A stretch of DNA of 64,000 bases, taken from an uncultured Collinsella sp. (GTDB lineage Bacteria > Actinomycetota > Coriobacteriia > Coriobacteriales > Coriobacteriaceae). Shown one piece after another: positions 41,217 through 50,270 of the stretch. The stretch lies in the NCBI GenBank assembly GCA_900543845.1, contig UQTD01000002.1, positions 1-64,000 on the forward strand. The letters run 5' to 3'. The notes under the pieces are model-generated. The model ran no database searches and was not told where the DNA came from. It saw nothing but the letters and a program-made list of their open reading frames with translations. Every line of letters starts with the position of its first letter. Position 1 is the first letter of the stretch. The translations under genes and the position numbers were made by a program.

Positions 41217-42896
41217 TTAGTCACGCGTCAGCTTGCGGTGAATACGATGCGGCTGGGCTGCGTCCTCGCCAAGGCGCTCGATACGGTTGGCCTGATAGGC
41301 CTCAAAGTTGCCCTCAAACCAATACCAGTTGCCCGGGTTCTCGTCGGTGCCCTCCCACGCCAGGATGTGCGTGGCGACGCGGTCCAGGAACATACGGTCG
41401 TGGCTAATGACCACCGAGCAGCCCGGGAACTCGAGCAGTGCCGCCTCGAGAGAGGACAGCGTCTCGACGTCGAGATCGTTCGTGGGCTCGTCGAGAAGCA
41501 GCAGGTTGCCGCCCTGCTTGAGCGTAAGCGCCAGATTCAGACGGTTGCGCTCGCCACCGGAAAGTACGCCAGCGCGCTTCTGCTGGTCCTGGCCCTTAAA
41601 GCCAAAGCTCGCCACGTACGCGCGGCTCGGAACCTCGGTCTCGCCGACCATCATGTGGTCCAGGCCATCCGAGACGACCTCCCACAGGTTCTTGTCGGGG
41701 TCGATGCCGGAACGGTTCTGATCGACATAGGAGATCTTGACGGTCTCGCCCACCTCGAGCTCGCCCGAAGTCAGCGGCTCCAGACCCACAATCGTCTTGA
41801 ACAGCGTGGTCTTACCGACACCGTTGGGGCCGATGACGCCCACGATGCCGTTGCGCGGCAGGGTGAATGATAGGTCGTCGATGAGCACGCGGCCATCGAA
41901 CTCCTTGTGCAGGTGATGAGCCTCGAGCACCTTGTTGCCCAGACGCGGGCCCACAGGGATGCGGATGTCGGTCCAGTCGAGTTTCTGGCTTGCGCGGGCC
42001 TCGGCCTCCATCTCCTCGTAGCGAGCCAGACGGGCCTTGTTCTTGGCCTGGCGAGCCTTGGGCGAGCTGCGTACCCACTCGAGCTCGGCCTCCATGCGCT
42101 TGGCGAGCTTGGCATCGCGGTTGCCCTGTGCCTCGATACGCGCGGCCTTAGTCTCCAGATACGTGGAGTAGTTGCCCTTGTAGGGATAAAGGTGGCCGCG
42201 GTCGACCTCGCAGATCCACTCGGCAACATTATCCAGGAAGTAGCGATCGTGCGTGACGGCAAGCACGGCACCCTGGTAGTTGTGCAGGAAATGCTCGAGC
42301 CACAGAATCGACTCGGCGTCCAGGTGGTTCGTGGGCTCATCGAGCAGCAGCAGGTCGGGAGCCTCGAGCAGCAGCTTGCACAGGGCCACGCGACGGCGCT
42401 CGCCGCCGGAAAGCACGTTAACCGGCATGTCGGAATCGGGCAGCTGCAGGGCGTCCATGGCCTGACCGAGCTTGGAATCGATATCCCAGCCGTCGGCGGC
42501 GTCGATCTCGTCCTGGAGCTTGCCCATCTCGGCCATGAGGGCATCCATGTCGCAATCCGGGTCGCACATCTCCTCGCCGATCTTATTGAAGCGATCGACC
42601 TTGGCGATCATATCGCCAAACGCCATGCGCACGTTCTCGATGACGGTCTTGTCGTCATCGAGCGGCGGCTCCTGCTGCAGGATGCCCACAGTGTAGCCGG
42701 GGGTGAGCCTGGCATCGCCGTTGGAGACCTCCTCGATGCCGGCCATGATCTTGAGCAGGGTCGACTTGCCCATGCCGTTGGGACCCACAACGCCGATCTT
42801 GGCACCGGGGTAGAAGCTCAGGGTCACGTCGTCAAGGATCACCTTGTCGCCATGGGCCTTGCGAGCCTGATACATCTGGTAGATAAACTCAGCCAT
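41217..42896 (-). CDS. ettA: ABC-F translation factor EttA
   Basis: A 559-residue soluble ABC-F protein that gates the ribosome according to ADP/ATP state. Two ABC domains carry GPNGMGKST and GPNGVGKTT with signatures LSGGERRR and LSGGERNR, joined by a linker with a charged arm segment (AKLAKRMEAELEWVRSSPKA). The start MAEFIYQMYQARKAHGDKVI and its length match EttA rather than resistance-type ABC-F proteins. A composite palindromic element follows the stop after 3 bases. Confidence 0.94.
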   Translation of the reverse strand: MAEFIYQMYQARKAHGDKVILDDVTLSFYPGAKIGVVGPNGMGKSTLLKIMAGIEEVSNGDARLTPGYTVGILQQEPPLDDDKTVIENVRMAFGDMIAKVDRFNKIGEEMCDPDCDMDALMAEMGKLQDEIDAADGWDIDSKLGQAMDALQLPDSDMPVNVLSGGERRRVALCKLLLEAPDLLLLDEPTNHLDAESILWLEHFLHNYQGAVLAVTHDRYFLDNVAEWICEVDRGHLYPYKGNYSTYLETKAARIEAQGNRDAKLAKRMEAELEWVRSSPKARQAKNKARLARYEEMEAEARASQKLDWTDIRIPVGPRLGNKVLEAHHLHKEFDGRVLIDDLSFTLPRNGIVGVIGPNGVGKTTLFKTIVGLEPLTSGELEVGETVKISYVDQNRSGIDPDKNLWEVVSDGLDHMMVGETEVPSRAYVASFGFKGQDQQKRAGVLSGGERNRLNLALTLKQGGNLLLLDEPTNDLDVETLSSLEAALLEFPGCSVVISHDRMFLDRVATHILAWEGTDENPGNWYWFEGNFEAYQANRIERLGEDAAQPHRIHRKLTRD

Positions 42897-43081
42897 ATGC
42901 CTGTTTTATCCTTTCTACCTGCTGTTTTCCTATTCTTGTTTCGCTTTAGTGGAAACGAAATGAGGAAACCAGCTCTGAAACTTAACGAAAAAGGGGCATG
43001 GTTGCCCATACCCCCTAATACTACCTGGGAAAAGTTCCCCCGGAACATACTATGAACTGCGTACGCTAGTTTTCCGCAACC

Positions 43082-43786
43082 TTAGCGAGCGGCTCGCTGC
43101 GATTTGCGCCACAGCAGATACGAGTAGACGTAGACGGCTCCAACCGAACCAAACGCCAGAACCGCAATCACCGCGGCGACGACTTCACTCGAAAGCACGC
43201 TGCCTGCCACGCCCATCACAATCAGGCCAAAGCCCAGCACCATAAAGCAGGCACCGCCAAAGCGCTGCGTACGGCGCCAGTTCTCGGGATTGGTAAGCGC
43301 CCAAGGCGTCTTGATACCGAGCGTATAGTTCTGCTTCACACGCGGCAAGTAGTTGCCTACGCCGATGAACAGCAAACCGACAACACCGGAAATCAGCACG
43401 TTAACCGAACCGACCGCCGGCACCACGCCCCAGACCGTAAGCTCTCCCAGCCAGCTTATGGCGCACATGAACAAGGTGAAGGCGATTACGAAGCCCTGAT
43501 AGAACTTGCCCGAGGTTCGATATGCCTCACCTTTGGGATCGATGCGCGGCGCCACGCAGAACATTGCGAGAAGCACCAGAGGCAATGCGCCGAGCGCCGA
43601 TGCCATCCAGCTGGGACCCCAACCGTCGACGGCGCCGTTCGCGCCCCAGTGCGTGGGAATCTGCCCGGGCAAGCTCGGCATCACCATGAGGTGCGCTACG
43701 ACATTGGCGACGCACAGAGCGATCAGCGCAATCCACACACGCCGCGATACCCCCGTGGCGTGAATGCCCTTGTTTTCGTTATTCAT
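43082..43786 (-). CDS. SdpI-family membrane protein
   Basis: A 234-residue protein with about six hydrophobic segments. The N-terminal DUF1648-type part includes LPGQIPTHWGANGAVDGWG, and the SdpI-like C-terminal part has GNYLPRVKQNYTLGIKTPWA and NPENWRRTQRFGG. In Bacillus, SdpI gives immunity to the SdpC toxin and signals to SdpR. The ATG at 43786 overlaps the stop of the ArsR-type regulator by 8 bases. No sdpC-like toxin gene is nearby. Confidence 0.88.
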   Translation of the reverse strand: MNNENKGIHATGVSRRVWIALIALCVANVVAHLMVMPSLPGQIPTHWGANGAVDGWGPSWMASALGALPLVLLAMFCVAPRIDPKGEAYRTSGKFYQGFVIAFTLFMCAISWLGELTVWGVVPAVGSVNVLISGVVGLLFIGVGNYLPRVKQNYTLGIKTPWALTNPENWRRTQRFGGACFMVLGFGLIVMGVAGSVLSSEVVAAVIAVLAFGSVGAVYVYSYLLWRKSQRAAR

Positions 43787-44057
43787 CCTTATCACCTTCC
43801 GTGTTTGTAAAGCCCATAAACCAACCGATCAAGTCCTGCATGACGGTGGTGTTTAAGCTGTAAACGATGTTTTGGCCATGACGTTCGTCGGTCACCAACC
43901 CGGCGTTTTTGAGCGTCGCCAAGTGATGGCTCAACGACGGCTTGCTGATGTCAAAATGTTCGGCAAGCTCCCCGGCCGTGCGATTGCCCTCGCGCAGCAA
44001 CTCCAAAATGCGCCGTCGCGTTGGATCGGCAAGCGCCTTAAAACCCTCTCCCGGCAT
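43779..44057 (-). CDS. ArsR-type regulator (SdpR-like)
   Basis: A 92-residue winged-helix repressor. FKALADPTRRRILELLREG and AGELAEHFDISKPSLSHHLA are the ArsR DNA-binding region. No metal-binding Cys pair is present, as in SdpR. I chose the ATG at 44057, preceded by GAAAGGAGGTCTT. It is followed by an sdpI homologue, giving the autorepressor-immunity arrangement. An operator-like dyad overlaps the promoter. Confidence 0.9.
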   Translation of the reverse strand: MPGEGFKALADPTRRRILELLREGNRTAGELAEHFDISKPSLSHHLATLKNAGLVTDERHGQNIVYSLNTTVMQDLIGWFMGFTNTEGDKDE

Positions 44058-44091
44058 AAGACCTCCTTTCATCATCTCTCATGACGCGCAC

Positions 44092-44121
44092 ACTATACTC
44101 GATATTTAGATGTTTGTCTAA
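44092..44121 (-). promoter_or_regulatory. sdpRI promoter with operator dyad
   Basis: On the minus strand TAGACA (44120-44115) and TATAGT (44097-44092) are separated by 17 bases. The -35 lies inside the dyad TTAGA-N6-TCTAA (44106-44121), which suits autorepression by the ArsR-type protein. Confidence 0.7.
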
Positions 44122-44130
44122 CTATCTAAT

Positions 44131-44180
44131 CTAACACTCAAAAAAATAGCCGCCATCGCGTAATGCGAAGACGGCCACTT
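44131..44180 (-). terminator. Orphan minus-strand terminator
   Basis: On the minus strand GCCGTCTTCGC and GCGATGGCGGC form an imperfect stem followed by TATTTTTTT. The nearest annotated gene upstream on that strand is over 2 kb away beyond two plus-strand genes, so it may end an unannotated short transcript, or insulate sdpRI from antisense transcription. Confidence 0.55.
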
Positions 44181-44356
44181 CTCACGCTACAAACGTGTTT
44201 CGGAGTTGGTCAACCCGCGGCAACGGGTGCCATCTGCTTCAATCTTATGCGAATCCCGATCCCATTTCAACAAGCTCCAAGGGCTCAAATGGAATCGCAA
44301 TAATACCTATAATGGCGATAGCTAAAACACGACCGACTCCCCATCGGAGGATATCT

Positions 44357-45154
44357 ATGACCGAAACCGCAGCCGCAGCCCCCATCGAGACACGCGATAC
44401 CAAGCTCGAAATCATCATGGGCCGCGAGGCACTCGACAAGCTCGCCGATGCTACGGTACTGGTGCTCGGCTGCGGAGGCGTGGGCTCCAACTGCTGCGAG
44501 GCACTCGCCCGCGGCGGCATCGGACATTTCGTCATTCTGGATAAGGACATCATCGCGCCCAGCAATATCAATCGCCAGGCCATCGCCTTTCACAGCACCG
44601 TCGGCAAGCGCAAGGTTGACGTGATGGAGGCCATGATCCACGATATCAATCCTGCCGTCACCGTCATCAAGCGAACTGAATACCTGTTGAGCGATAACAT
44701 CGACGGGTTCTTTGCGAGCGTTTTGGAGCAGACGGACGGCAAGCTCGACTACGTCGTCGACGCCATCGACACCATCTCGGCCAAGCTCACCATTGCCAAA
44801 TATGCTCAGGACCACGACATCCGTTTGGTTAGCTCCATGGGCGGGGCCAACAAGCTCCATCCCGAGTGCCTCCGCTTTGCCGACATCTTCGATACGGTAC
44901 GTGACCCCATGAGCCGCATCATGCGCAAAGAATGCAAGAAGCGCGGAATCAAGAGCCTGCACGTGCTGTTTAGCTGCGAGGAATCGGTTAAGACCCAACC
45001 CCGCGACCCGTCCAATATCCACGAGCGTACCGAGTTGGGCACCGCCAGCTTTATGCCGCCTATCATGGGTCAGATGATCGCCGGCGAGGTTATCCGCCAG
45101 ATCAGTGGGCGCGGCACCGAGCGCGTGCGCGCCGATGGCCAGCGCCTGGACTAG
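44357..45154 (+). CDS. tcdA: tRNA threonylcarbamoyladenosine dehydratase
   Basis: A 265-residue E1-like enzyme that cyclises t6A37 in tRNAs to ct6A. VLVLGCGGVGSNCCEALARG is the ATP-binding loop, DKDIIAPSNINRQ carries the adenylation residues, and YVVDAIDTISAKLTI fits the family. CGGAGG precedes the ATG. It overlaps or abuts the TatD gene, which follows at once. Confidence 0.9.
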   Translation: MTETAAAAPIETRDTKLEIIMGREALDKLADATVLVLGCGGVGSNCCEALARGGIGHFVILDKDIIAPSNINRQAIAFHSTVGKRKVDVMEAMIHDINPAVTVIKRTEYLLSDNIDGFFASVLEQTDGKLDYVVDAIDTISAKLTIAKYAQDHDIRLVSSMGGANKLHPECLRFADIFDTVRDPMSRIMRKECKKRGIKSLHVLFSCEESVKTQPRDPSNIHERTELGTASFMPPIMGQMIAGEVIRQISGRGTERVRADGQRLD

Positions 45155-45168
45155 TGGAGCGTGCCGAG

Positions 45169-45951
45169 ATGGGGCCCCAGTTAATTGATGCACACTGCCA
45201 TCTTGATTTAATGGCTCACCCGGACGCCGTTGCCGATGAGGCGACGGCACTGGGCTTGGGTCTATTTGATTGCGGCGTCAATCCACACGACTTTTCGGCC
45301 GCTAACGAGCGCGCCCGTCGCCAACCAGGCATCATCGCCGGCATTGGGCTCCACCCCTGGTGGCTCGCCGACGGCCGCTGCGGTCCTGCCGAAGTCAATC
45401 TGCTTTGCGAAGTTGCTGCCCAAGAGCGCTACATCGGCGAGGTGGGACTCGACTTTTCCGCGCGCTTTGCAGGAAGCGAGCCGCTACAAATACAGGCACT
45501 TGACCGGCTCTGCGATGCGCTCGTGCAGCACCCTCTTGTCGGGCGAGTGATATCAATTCACGCCGTTCGTTCAGCAGGAGCCGTACTGGACGTCCTCGAA
45601 TCGCATGGACTACTCATCCCAAACCCCGACTCCCCCGCTATCATCTTCCACTGGTTTAGCGGCACTTCGGACGAACTCGTCCGCACGCGTAATGCGGGCT
45701 GTTATTTTTCCGTCAACGAACGCATGCTCGCGTCTAGACGTGGACGCGAATACGCACGACAGATTCCACTCGACCGTTTACTGCTCGAAACCGATGCGCC
45801 GGCCGAGCCAAACACAGAAACAAGCGCGCAATCGCTCATCAGATCGCTCGCAAGGACCTCAGAACGCATCGCCTCACTCAAAAACTGTGACGCAAAGCGC
45901 ATCGAATCGGCAGTTTTAACAAATGCACGCTCTGTTTTTGGCCTTCGCTAA
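45169..45951 (+). CDS. TatD-family metal-dependent hydrolase
   Basis: A 260-residue TIM-barrel hydrolase with metal ligands in LIDAHCHLDLM, a second region GIGLHPWW, the Glu in IGEVGLDFS and the final LLLETDAP. TatD proteins are 3'-5' DNA/RNA exonucleases or D-aminoacyl-tRNA-type hydrolases. I prefer the ATG at 45169, with TGGAG 7 bases upstream, over the GTG at 45154 overlapping the tcdA stop. Confidence 0.88.
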   Translation: MGPQLIDAHCHLDLMAHPDAVADEATALGLGLFDCGVNPHDFSAANERARRQPGIIAGIGLHPWWLADGRCGPAEVNLLCEVAAQERYIGEVGLDFSARFAGSEPLQIQALDRLCDALVQHPLVGRVISIHAVRSAGAVLDVLESHGLLIPNPDSPAIIFHWFSGTSDELVRTRNAGCYFSVNERMLASRRGREYARQIPLDRLLLETDAPAEPNTETSAQSLIRSLARTSERIASLKNCDAKRIESAVLTNARSVFGLR

Positions 45952-45962
45952 CCCCTGTGTGC

Positions 45963-46168
45963 AAAAAATGCCAAATATGAGTACTGTTGCAAATCTAGTC
46001 ACATTATTTACGGCAAAATAACATCTTGATAATGCACAACTGTTCATTATCAAGATGCTTAAAATCATTTTTAGCGGGTTTTAATCGCTCGCAGACACCC
46101 AACTAGGCTCTCAAAGCTTGATTTCGCTGTTACTAAATTAGTCACAGTACTCATATTTGGCTTTTTTG
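45963..46168. repeat. AT-rich element with 18-bp terminal inverted repeats
   Basis: GCCAAATATGAGTACTGT (45970-45987) recurs as its exact complement at 46144-46161, flanked by A6 on the left and T6 on the right. Inside is a further hairpin ATCTTGATAATG/CATTATCAAGAT (46023-46056). The base composition is markedly more AT-rich than the neighbourhood. It sits between converging genes and encodes no protein, so a MITE-like element is the leading idea. Confidence 0.65.
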
Positions 46169-46217
46169 ACCACCGAGTCACGGGAAGGCACCAATACAGC
46201 TCCCCGGGACTGCTCAC

Positions 46218-47081
46218 CTATTCGGAAATCGGCGCTCCATGGCCCCAGGAGCCTTCCATACCGCATACGGTCGAAGCAAACCCCGCCGCAAAGTCGAGTG
46301 CGCGCTCGACGGCCTCGGCACCATCCTCGCCACGCTTGGCGGAATCGAGATAGCACATCAGAAACGAAGTCAGGAACGAGTCACCCGCGCCCATGGTGTC
46401 CTTCATGTCTGCCACGGGCTTGGCATGCTGCCGATAGTAACGCTCGCCGTCATAGGCAATGCAGCCCTCAGCGCCAGCCGTTGCGGACACAAAACATGGG
46501 CCCAAGCCCTTCACCCAGGCAAGACGCTCGCGAATCTCATCCTCGCTCGCAGCGTCTGCCGCGCTAAAGAACGCGAAGTCGACGTAGGGAGCAATCTGCT
46601 CGTAGTACTCGTCGGTCGAATCGTCCGAAAAGTCAAAAGAAACCGTGACGCCCGCGGCCTTCAACTTGGGCAGCTCGCGCTCGGTAAAGCAATAGTTACC
46701 CGAGTGGACTACGTCGAACTGTTTCATATACGCCAGATCAAAACGATCGAGCACATAGCGTGCATCACCACGGATGCCGCCCTCGTTAGACCCCAGAAAT
46801 ACGCGATCACCATCAACCACAGTAACGCGGGCCGCACCGTTCTCGCCGATGAGCTGCTTGCATTTGGCTAGCTCAACGCCCTCATCCTCAAGACTCGCAA
46901 TCACATGCTCAGCAGCAGCGTCGTTACCAAAGATGCCCATATACGCGGAGCGCGCGGCTCCGCATTTCTTGGCATACACGGCAAAGTTCGCCGCATTGCC
47001 ACCCGGATACATAGTGTGAATATGCTCGTAGCGGTCGACGACGTTGTCGCCAAACCCCAGTGCGCTCACGTTAAATGCCAT
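46218..47081 (-). CDS. PfkB-family sugar kinase (fructoselysine 6-kinase-like)
   Basis: A 287-residue ribokinase-fold kinase. The N-terminal YPGGNAANFAVYAKKCG is the substrate-binding glycine block and KDTMGAGDSFLTSFL holds the catalytic Asp and anion hole. The short N-terminus and GFGDNVVDRYEHIHTMYPGG resemble FrlD-type kinases acting on Amadori products, but frlB/frlA homologues are not adjacent, so the substrate is uncertain. AGGGGTGGCGTC precedes the ATG. Confidence 0.82.
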   Translation of the reverse strand: MAFNVSALGFGDNVVDRYEHIHTMYPGGNAANFAVYAKKCGAARSAYMGIFGNDAAAEHVIASLEDEGVELAKCKQLIGENGAARVTVVDGDRVFLGSNEGGIRGDARYVLDRFDLAYMKQFDVVHSGNYCFTERELPKLKAAGVTVSFDFSDDSTDEYYEQIAPYVDFAFFSAADAASEDEIRERLAWVKGLGPCFVSATAGAEGCIAYDGERYYRQHAKPVADMKDTMGAGDSFLTSFLMCYLDSAKRGEDGAEAVERALDFAAGFASTVCGMEGSWGHGAPISE

Positions 47082-47143
47082 GACGCCACCCCTCTCTCTT
47101 ATGTCAACGGAACCACTGTTGTGACAGCAGTACCGCCCAGGAT

Positions 47144-47803
47144 CTACGCGAGTTCCAGCAGCTCCGGCAGCTGGTCGATAATCTTGTCCGCGGCATCCTG
47201 GCTAAATCCAAAGCGCTCCTCGCGCTTGGCAATCACCGTCAGGCCAGCACGCTTACCCGCGGTAATGCCCGGAACGGAATCTTCAACGCAGCAGCAGCGA
47301 TTCGCGGGCAGCCCCAGGAGATCCAGCGCATGCAGGTAGATATCGGGCTCGGGCTTGCTCTCCTTAAACTGCTCGCCGCTCACCACATACTCAAAGGCAT
47401 CCGACAGCCCGCACGCGTTGAGCACTTCCTCGATGCTAACCATGGGAGACGAGCTGGCAAGCGCCACGCGAACGCCACGGCGCGGCAGCTCTCGAATCGT
47501 ATCCACGGCGCCTGGGTTAATCAAAGCCTGATAGTCGCGCGGACGCTTATGCGCCCACTCGTCCCAACGGGCCAACGCTTCCTCGCCAGTGAAATGCCCC
47601 TTACCGGCGCGCTCAAACCAATCGACCAGCATATGCAGGAAGAACTGATGCGAGGTACCGACCTGCCCATTCAACTCCTCTTGAGTCAGATTAAGCCCAA
47701 GCTCCTTGGCAAACGCGGCAGTCTCGCCCAGGTAGTAATACTCGGTATCGACAATCACGCCGTCCATGTCAAAGATAACGGCGTCGAACGGAAATGCGGA
47801 CAC
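47144..47803 (-). CDS. HAD-superfamily phosphatase (beta-phosphoglucomutase-like)
   Basis: A 219-residue subfamily IA HAD hydrolase. The nucleophile motif is VIFDMDGVIVDTE; VALASSSPMVSIEEVL (motif II), KESKPEPDIYLHAL (motif III) and CVEDSVPGITAGKRAG (motif IV) follow. The substrate is probably a sugar phosphate. The start is GTG at 47803, with AGGGAGGGTGCC upstream. It lies 62 bases upstream of the sugar kinase on the same strand, suggesting joint carbohydrate use. Confidence 0.88.
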   Translation of the reverse strand: MSAFPFDAVIFDMDGVIVDTEYYYLGETAAFAKELGLNLTQEELNGQVGTSHQFFLHMLVDWFERAGKGHFTGEEALARWDEWAHKRPRDYQALINPGAVDTIRELPRRGVRVALASSSPMVSIEEVLNACGLSDAFEYVVSGEQFKESKPEPDIYLHALDLLGLPANRCCCVEDSVPGITAGKRAGLTVIAKREERFGFSQDAADKIIDQLPELLELA

Positions 47804-47818
47804 GGCACCCTCCCTAAC

Positions 47819-47846
47819 AAAAGGGCGCCTGCAAGCAGGCGCCCGA
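47819..47846 (-). terminator. Terminator after the Cof-type phosphatase
   Basis: GGGCGCCTGC and GCAGGCGCCC form a perfect 10-bp stem; on the minus strand TTTTG follows. It lies between the two HAD genes. Confidence 0.85.
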
Positions 47847-47866
47847 ACCATGCATTATCGGCGATT

Positions 47867-48709
47867 CTAACCCAGCAGCTTATCCAGCGCCACCGCAATA
47901 CCGTCTTCGTTGTTATTGGCGGTCACCATCTGGGCCACGGCCTTAACCTCGTCAACCGCGTTGCCCATGGCAACACCAGTGCCGGCCCACTCAATCATGG
48001 ACTTGTCGTTCTGGCCGTCGCCAAACGATACGACCTCGCTGGCATCGATGCCGAGCTTGGGCAGGGCACCCTCGAGCGCACGGGCTTTGTCGATACCGGG
48101 CGCCGTAAACTCAAAGTACCAGTCGGCCGTAAACATACCAGAAAGCGTCTGAGTAAAGGGCGCGTACATCTCCTCGTGATGCGCTTGCAAATAGGTCGGG
48201 TCGCCCGCAGTGAGTAGCTTGTCCACGGGATAAGCATCAGCGACCTCATGCAGGCTCTCCACCTCGCGAATCTTAAGATCGCACGCGTCGCGCTCATACT
48301 TGACGATATTCTTCTGCGAGCCGTCAGGCAGCGTGATCATGCAATGGTACGAGTCCTCGACGTGCAAATCGCGACCGAGCGAAATCATAGGGATCACGTC
48401 AAAATTACGCAGATGATCAATCAGGCGATGCAATTCGTCGGCAGGCATAGCCTGATCGAACAGCACCTCGTCGGTCTGGGCATCGACGACGTGAGCGCCG
48501 TTAAAGGCCACCAGCAGACCGTCATGGTTTTGAAGGTCGAGCTCCTGTGCCAAGGCGTGCAGCCCCCATGCGGGACGGCCCGAAGCCAAAATGAGCTTAA
48601 TGCCCGACTCCTGCGCCGCGAGCAGCTTCTCGCGCGTACGCGGGCTAATCACTTTCTGATCGTTGGTGAGCGTACCGTCGATATCCATCGCGATGGCTTT
48701 GATTGCCAT
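47867..48709 (-). CDS. Cof-type HAD phosphatase
   Basis: A 280-residue subfamily IIB HAD phosphatase. IAMDIDGTLTNDQ is the nucleophile motif, LASGRPAWGLHAL motif II, and VVSFGDGQNDKSMIEWAG, then GVAMGNA, motif IV, with a large cap domain between. Such enzymes dephosphorylate sugar phosphates or cofactors. I chose the ATG at 48709, preceded by GGGAGGCATAT. Confidence 0.9.
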   Translation of the reverse strand: MAIKAIAMDIDGTLTNDQKVISPRTREKLLAAQESGIKLILASGRPAWGLHALAQELDLQNHDGLLVAFNGAHVVDAQTDEVLFDQAMPADELHRLIDHLRNFDVIPMISLGRDLHVEDSYHCMITLPDGSQKNIVKYERDACDLKIREVESLHEVADAYPVDKLLTAGDPTYLQAHHEEMYAPFTQTLSGMFTADWYFEFTAPGIDKARALEGALPKLGIDASEVVSFGDGQNDKSMIEWAGTGVAMGNAVDEVKAVAQMVTANNNEDGIAVALDKLLG

Positions 48710-48945
48710 ATATGCCTCCCTGTCATTGAACAACCTTGTCTGAGCCATCATACAGAACACCCACCGCGACTCTGTTTGCAACGGGCAAAAAGTCATATAT
48801 TGTCTCAAACATGAACGGGACGCCATCTCGGGGCTCAGTCGTTCCAGCCCAAACGCCGAGCCACCACATGCAAAGCTGGCGACACCAATCGCGACCGTTC
48901 CACAAATCTCATTTCATCCCGTAGAAAAAAATTCAAAATTAGTTC

Positions 48946-48974
48946 TTGTCAAATCGGCAAAACGAACGTACTTT
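48946..48974 (+). promoter_or_regulatory. Promoter of the ClpP/VirD4-like cassette
   Basis: TTGTCA and TACTTT are separated by 17 bases, in an AT-rich stretch. The first gene starts about 340 bases downstream, an unusually long leader. 48710-48945 shows no supportable gene. Confidence 0.6.
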
Positions 48975-48977
48975 AAA

Positions 48978-48999
48978 GATGACCGCTCCGGTGGTCATC
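48978..48999 (+). promoter_or_regulatory. Palindrome just after the cassette promoter
   Basis: GATGACC and GGTCATC pair with an 8-base spacer immediately downstream of the predicted -10, the position expected of an operator or a 5'-end hairpin. The rest of the leader to 49316 has repeated CACATCA/CATCAAC words but no convincing frame. Confidence 0.45.
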
Positions 49000-49316
49000 G
49001 TTTGATCGAGCATATTCAGTTTCAGTTTTCAGCGTGTAAGAGAAAGAAGATCGGCAAAGTACAACCCCAAACGCAATGACAACTTAATGAGGTAACTGCC
49101 ACATGTGAGGCACCCAGGGCATTGCTGTCTCGATTTTGAGCACGATGCCTTCCGCCTTGCATGGGCCGTTCCATCCCGCCCCTGCAGCAACTGCCTCACG
49201 GGCTCATTGAAAACCGCATAGCACCCCCACGTCAGCACATCACCCACGGCAAGCACATCACTCACGACAACCAACACATCAACAAACAGCACGAACATCA
49301 ACCGATTGGAGAAGCT

Positions 49317-50207
49317 ATGACAAACCACCACGCTGAAGACGGCGATAAGAAAAGCATTCTGGATGCCCGCATTGAGCGAGCATATGCAAACGAATATGAC
49401 GCCGCCTTTGCCGCCGCGACCATCAAGAACTACGCGTCGCTACCGCTCGCGACGATCTTGGCCGACCACCCTCAACTGCTGAAGCGCTGCACAAAGATCA
49501 TGGGCGACCCCGAGATTCGCAAACTGACAGACCCCTATGCCCCAAAACGCGACAACGATTCGTACGTTCTTACCGTAGGCTGCCTAGCCCATATGCTTAC
49601 GGCGCTCGACACGAAACTCAAGCTCGAATGGGAACCCGACGAGCGTCATGAACTCGAAAGCAAGCGGAACACCCTGCGCACCGCACTGTTCCTTCCGTTG
49701 GACGGCCTCAAGCGCTGCAACGTCGAGCTCAATACACAGGCGCGGCAAAAGCCCGGAACCACGGGGCAGAAAACTCCAAGACCCCATGCGGCCATCGTCG
49801 ACCGCAACCGATATAACCGCATGACCGCGCACTTTTCCGCCGAGGGAGCAGCCATAAGGACGCTGATCGACCTGCTGTGCCTCCTGAGCATCAACGAACT
49901 ATTTGAGGGCTATCTCGCCCTTGTTCCCGCGACGGCACCCAAGTCGGTAGCAAAGATCATCGAGACCTGCAGACGCCAGTTTGAGCGCCATCGCAATGGC
50001 AGCGAGATGAACGCCAGCATCGCGCAGTACTACACGGCCCATTACAAAAAAGACGGATGTGCCCCTGTCGAGCATCAGCTGCGGCTCGCCTATACCACGC
50101 CCGTCGCAACGCTCCATCGCTTTGGAGCCCTTGGCGCTTGCGAGCCGCACGAACAGGCAGCCTGCCCCACAACCGAGCTCGATCTCAGGCTCGGACGAAC
50201 CCTGTAG
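49317..50207 (+). CDS. Unknown protein, first gene of the ClpP/VirD4-like cassette
   Basis: A 296-residue, mostly helical, soluble protein that I do not recognise. Notable segments are ARIERAYANEYDAAFAAATI, LLKRCTKIMGDPEIRKLTDP, a hydrophobic helix IRTLIDLLCLLSINELFEGY (about 185-205), and several His and Cys residues near the C-terminus (GACEPHEQAAC). No signal peptide or clear enzymatic motif is seen. GGAGAAG precedes the ATG. It is followed after 63 bases by the ClpP-like gene, so it is probably the specificity or regulatory partner. Confidence 0.75.
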   Translation: MTNHHAEDGDKKSILDARIERAYANEYDAAFAAATIKNYASLPLATILADHPQLLKRCTKIMGDPEIRKLTDPYAPKRDNDSYVLTVGCLAHMLTALDTKLKLEWEPDERHELESKRNTLRTALFLPLDGLKRCNVELNTQARQKPGTTGQKTPRPHAAIVDRNRYNRMTAHFSAEGAAIRTLIDLLCLLSINELFEGYLALVPATAPKSVAKIIETCRRQFERHRNGSEMNASIAQYYTAHYKKDGCAPVEHQLRLAYTTPVATLHRFGALGACEPHEQAACPTTELDLRLGRTL

Positions 50208-50270
50208 CCCGCCAGCCCCTCCGCGGGCAACAATCCTATTCCACAGCACAACCAACAGAAAGGAGTCCTC

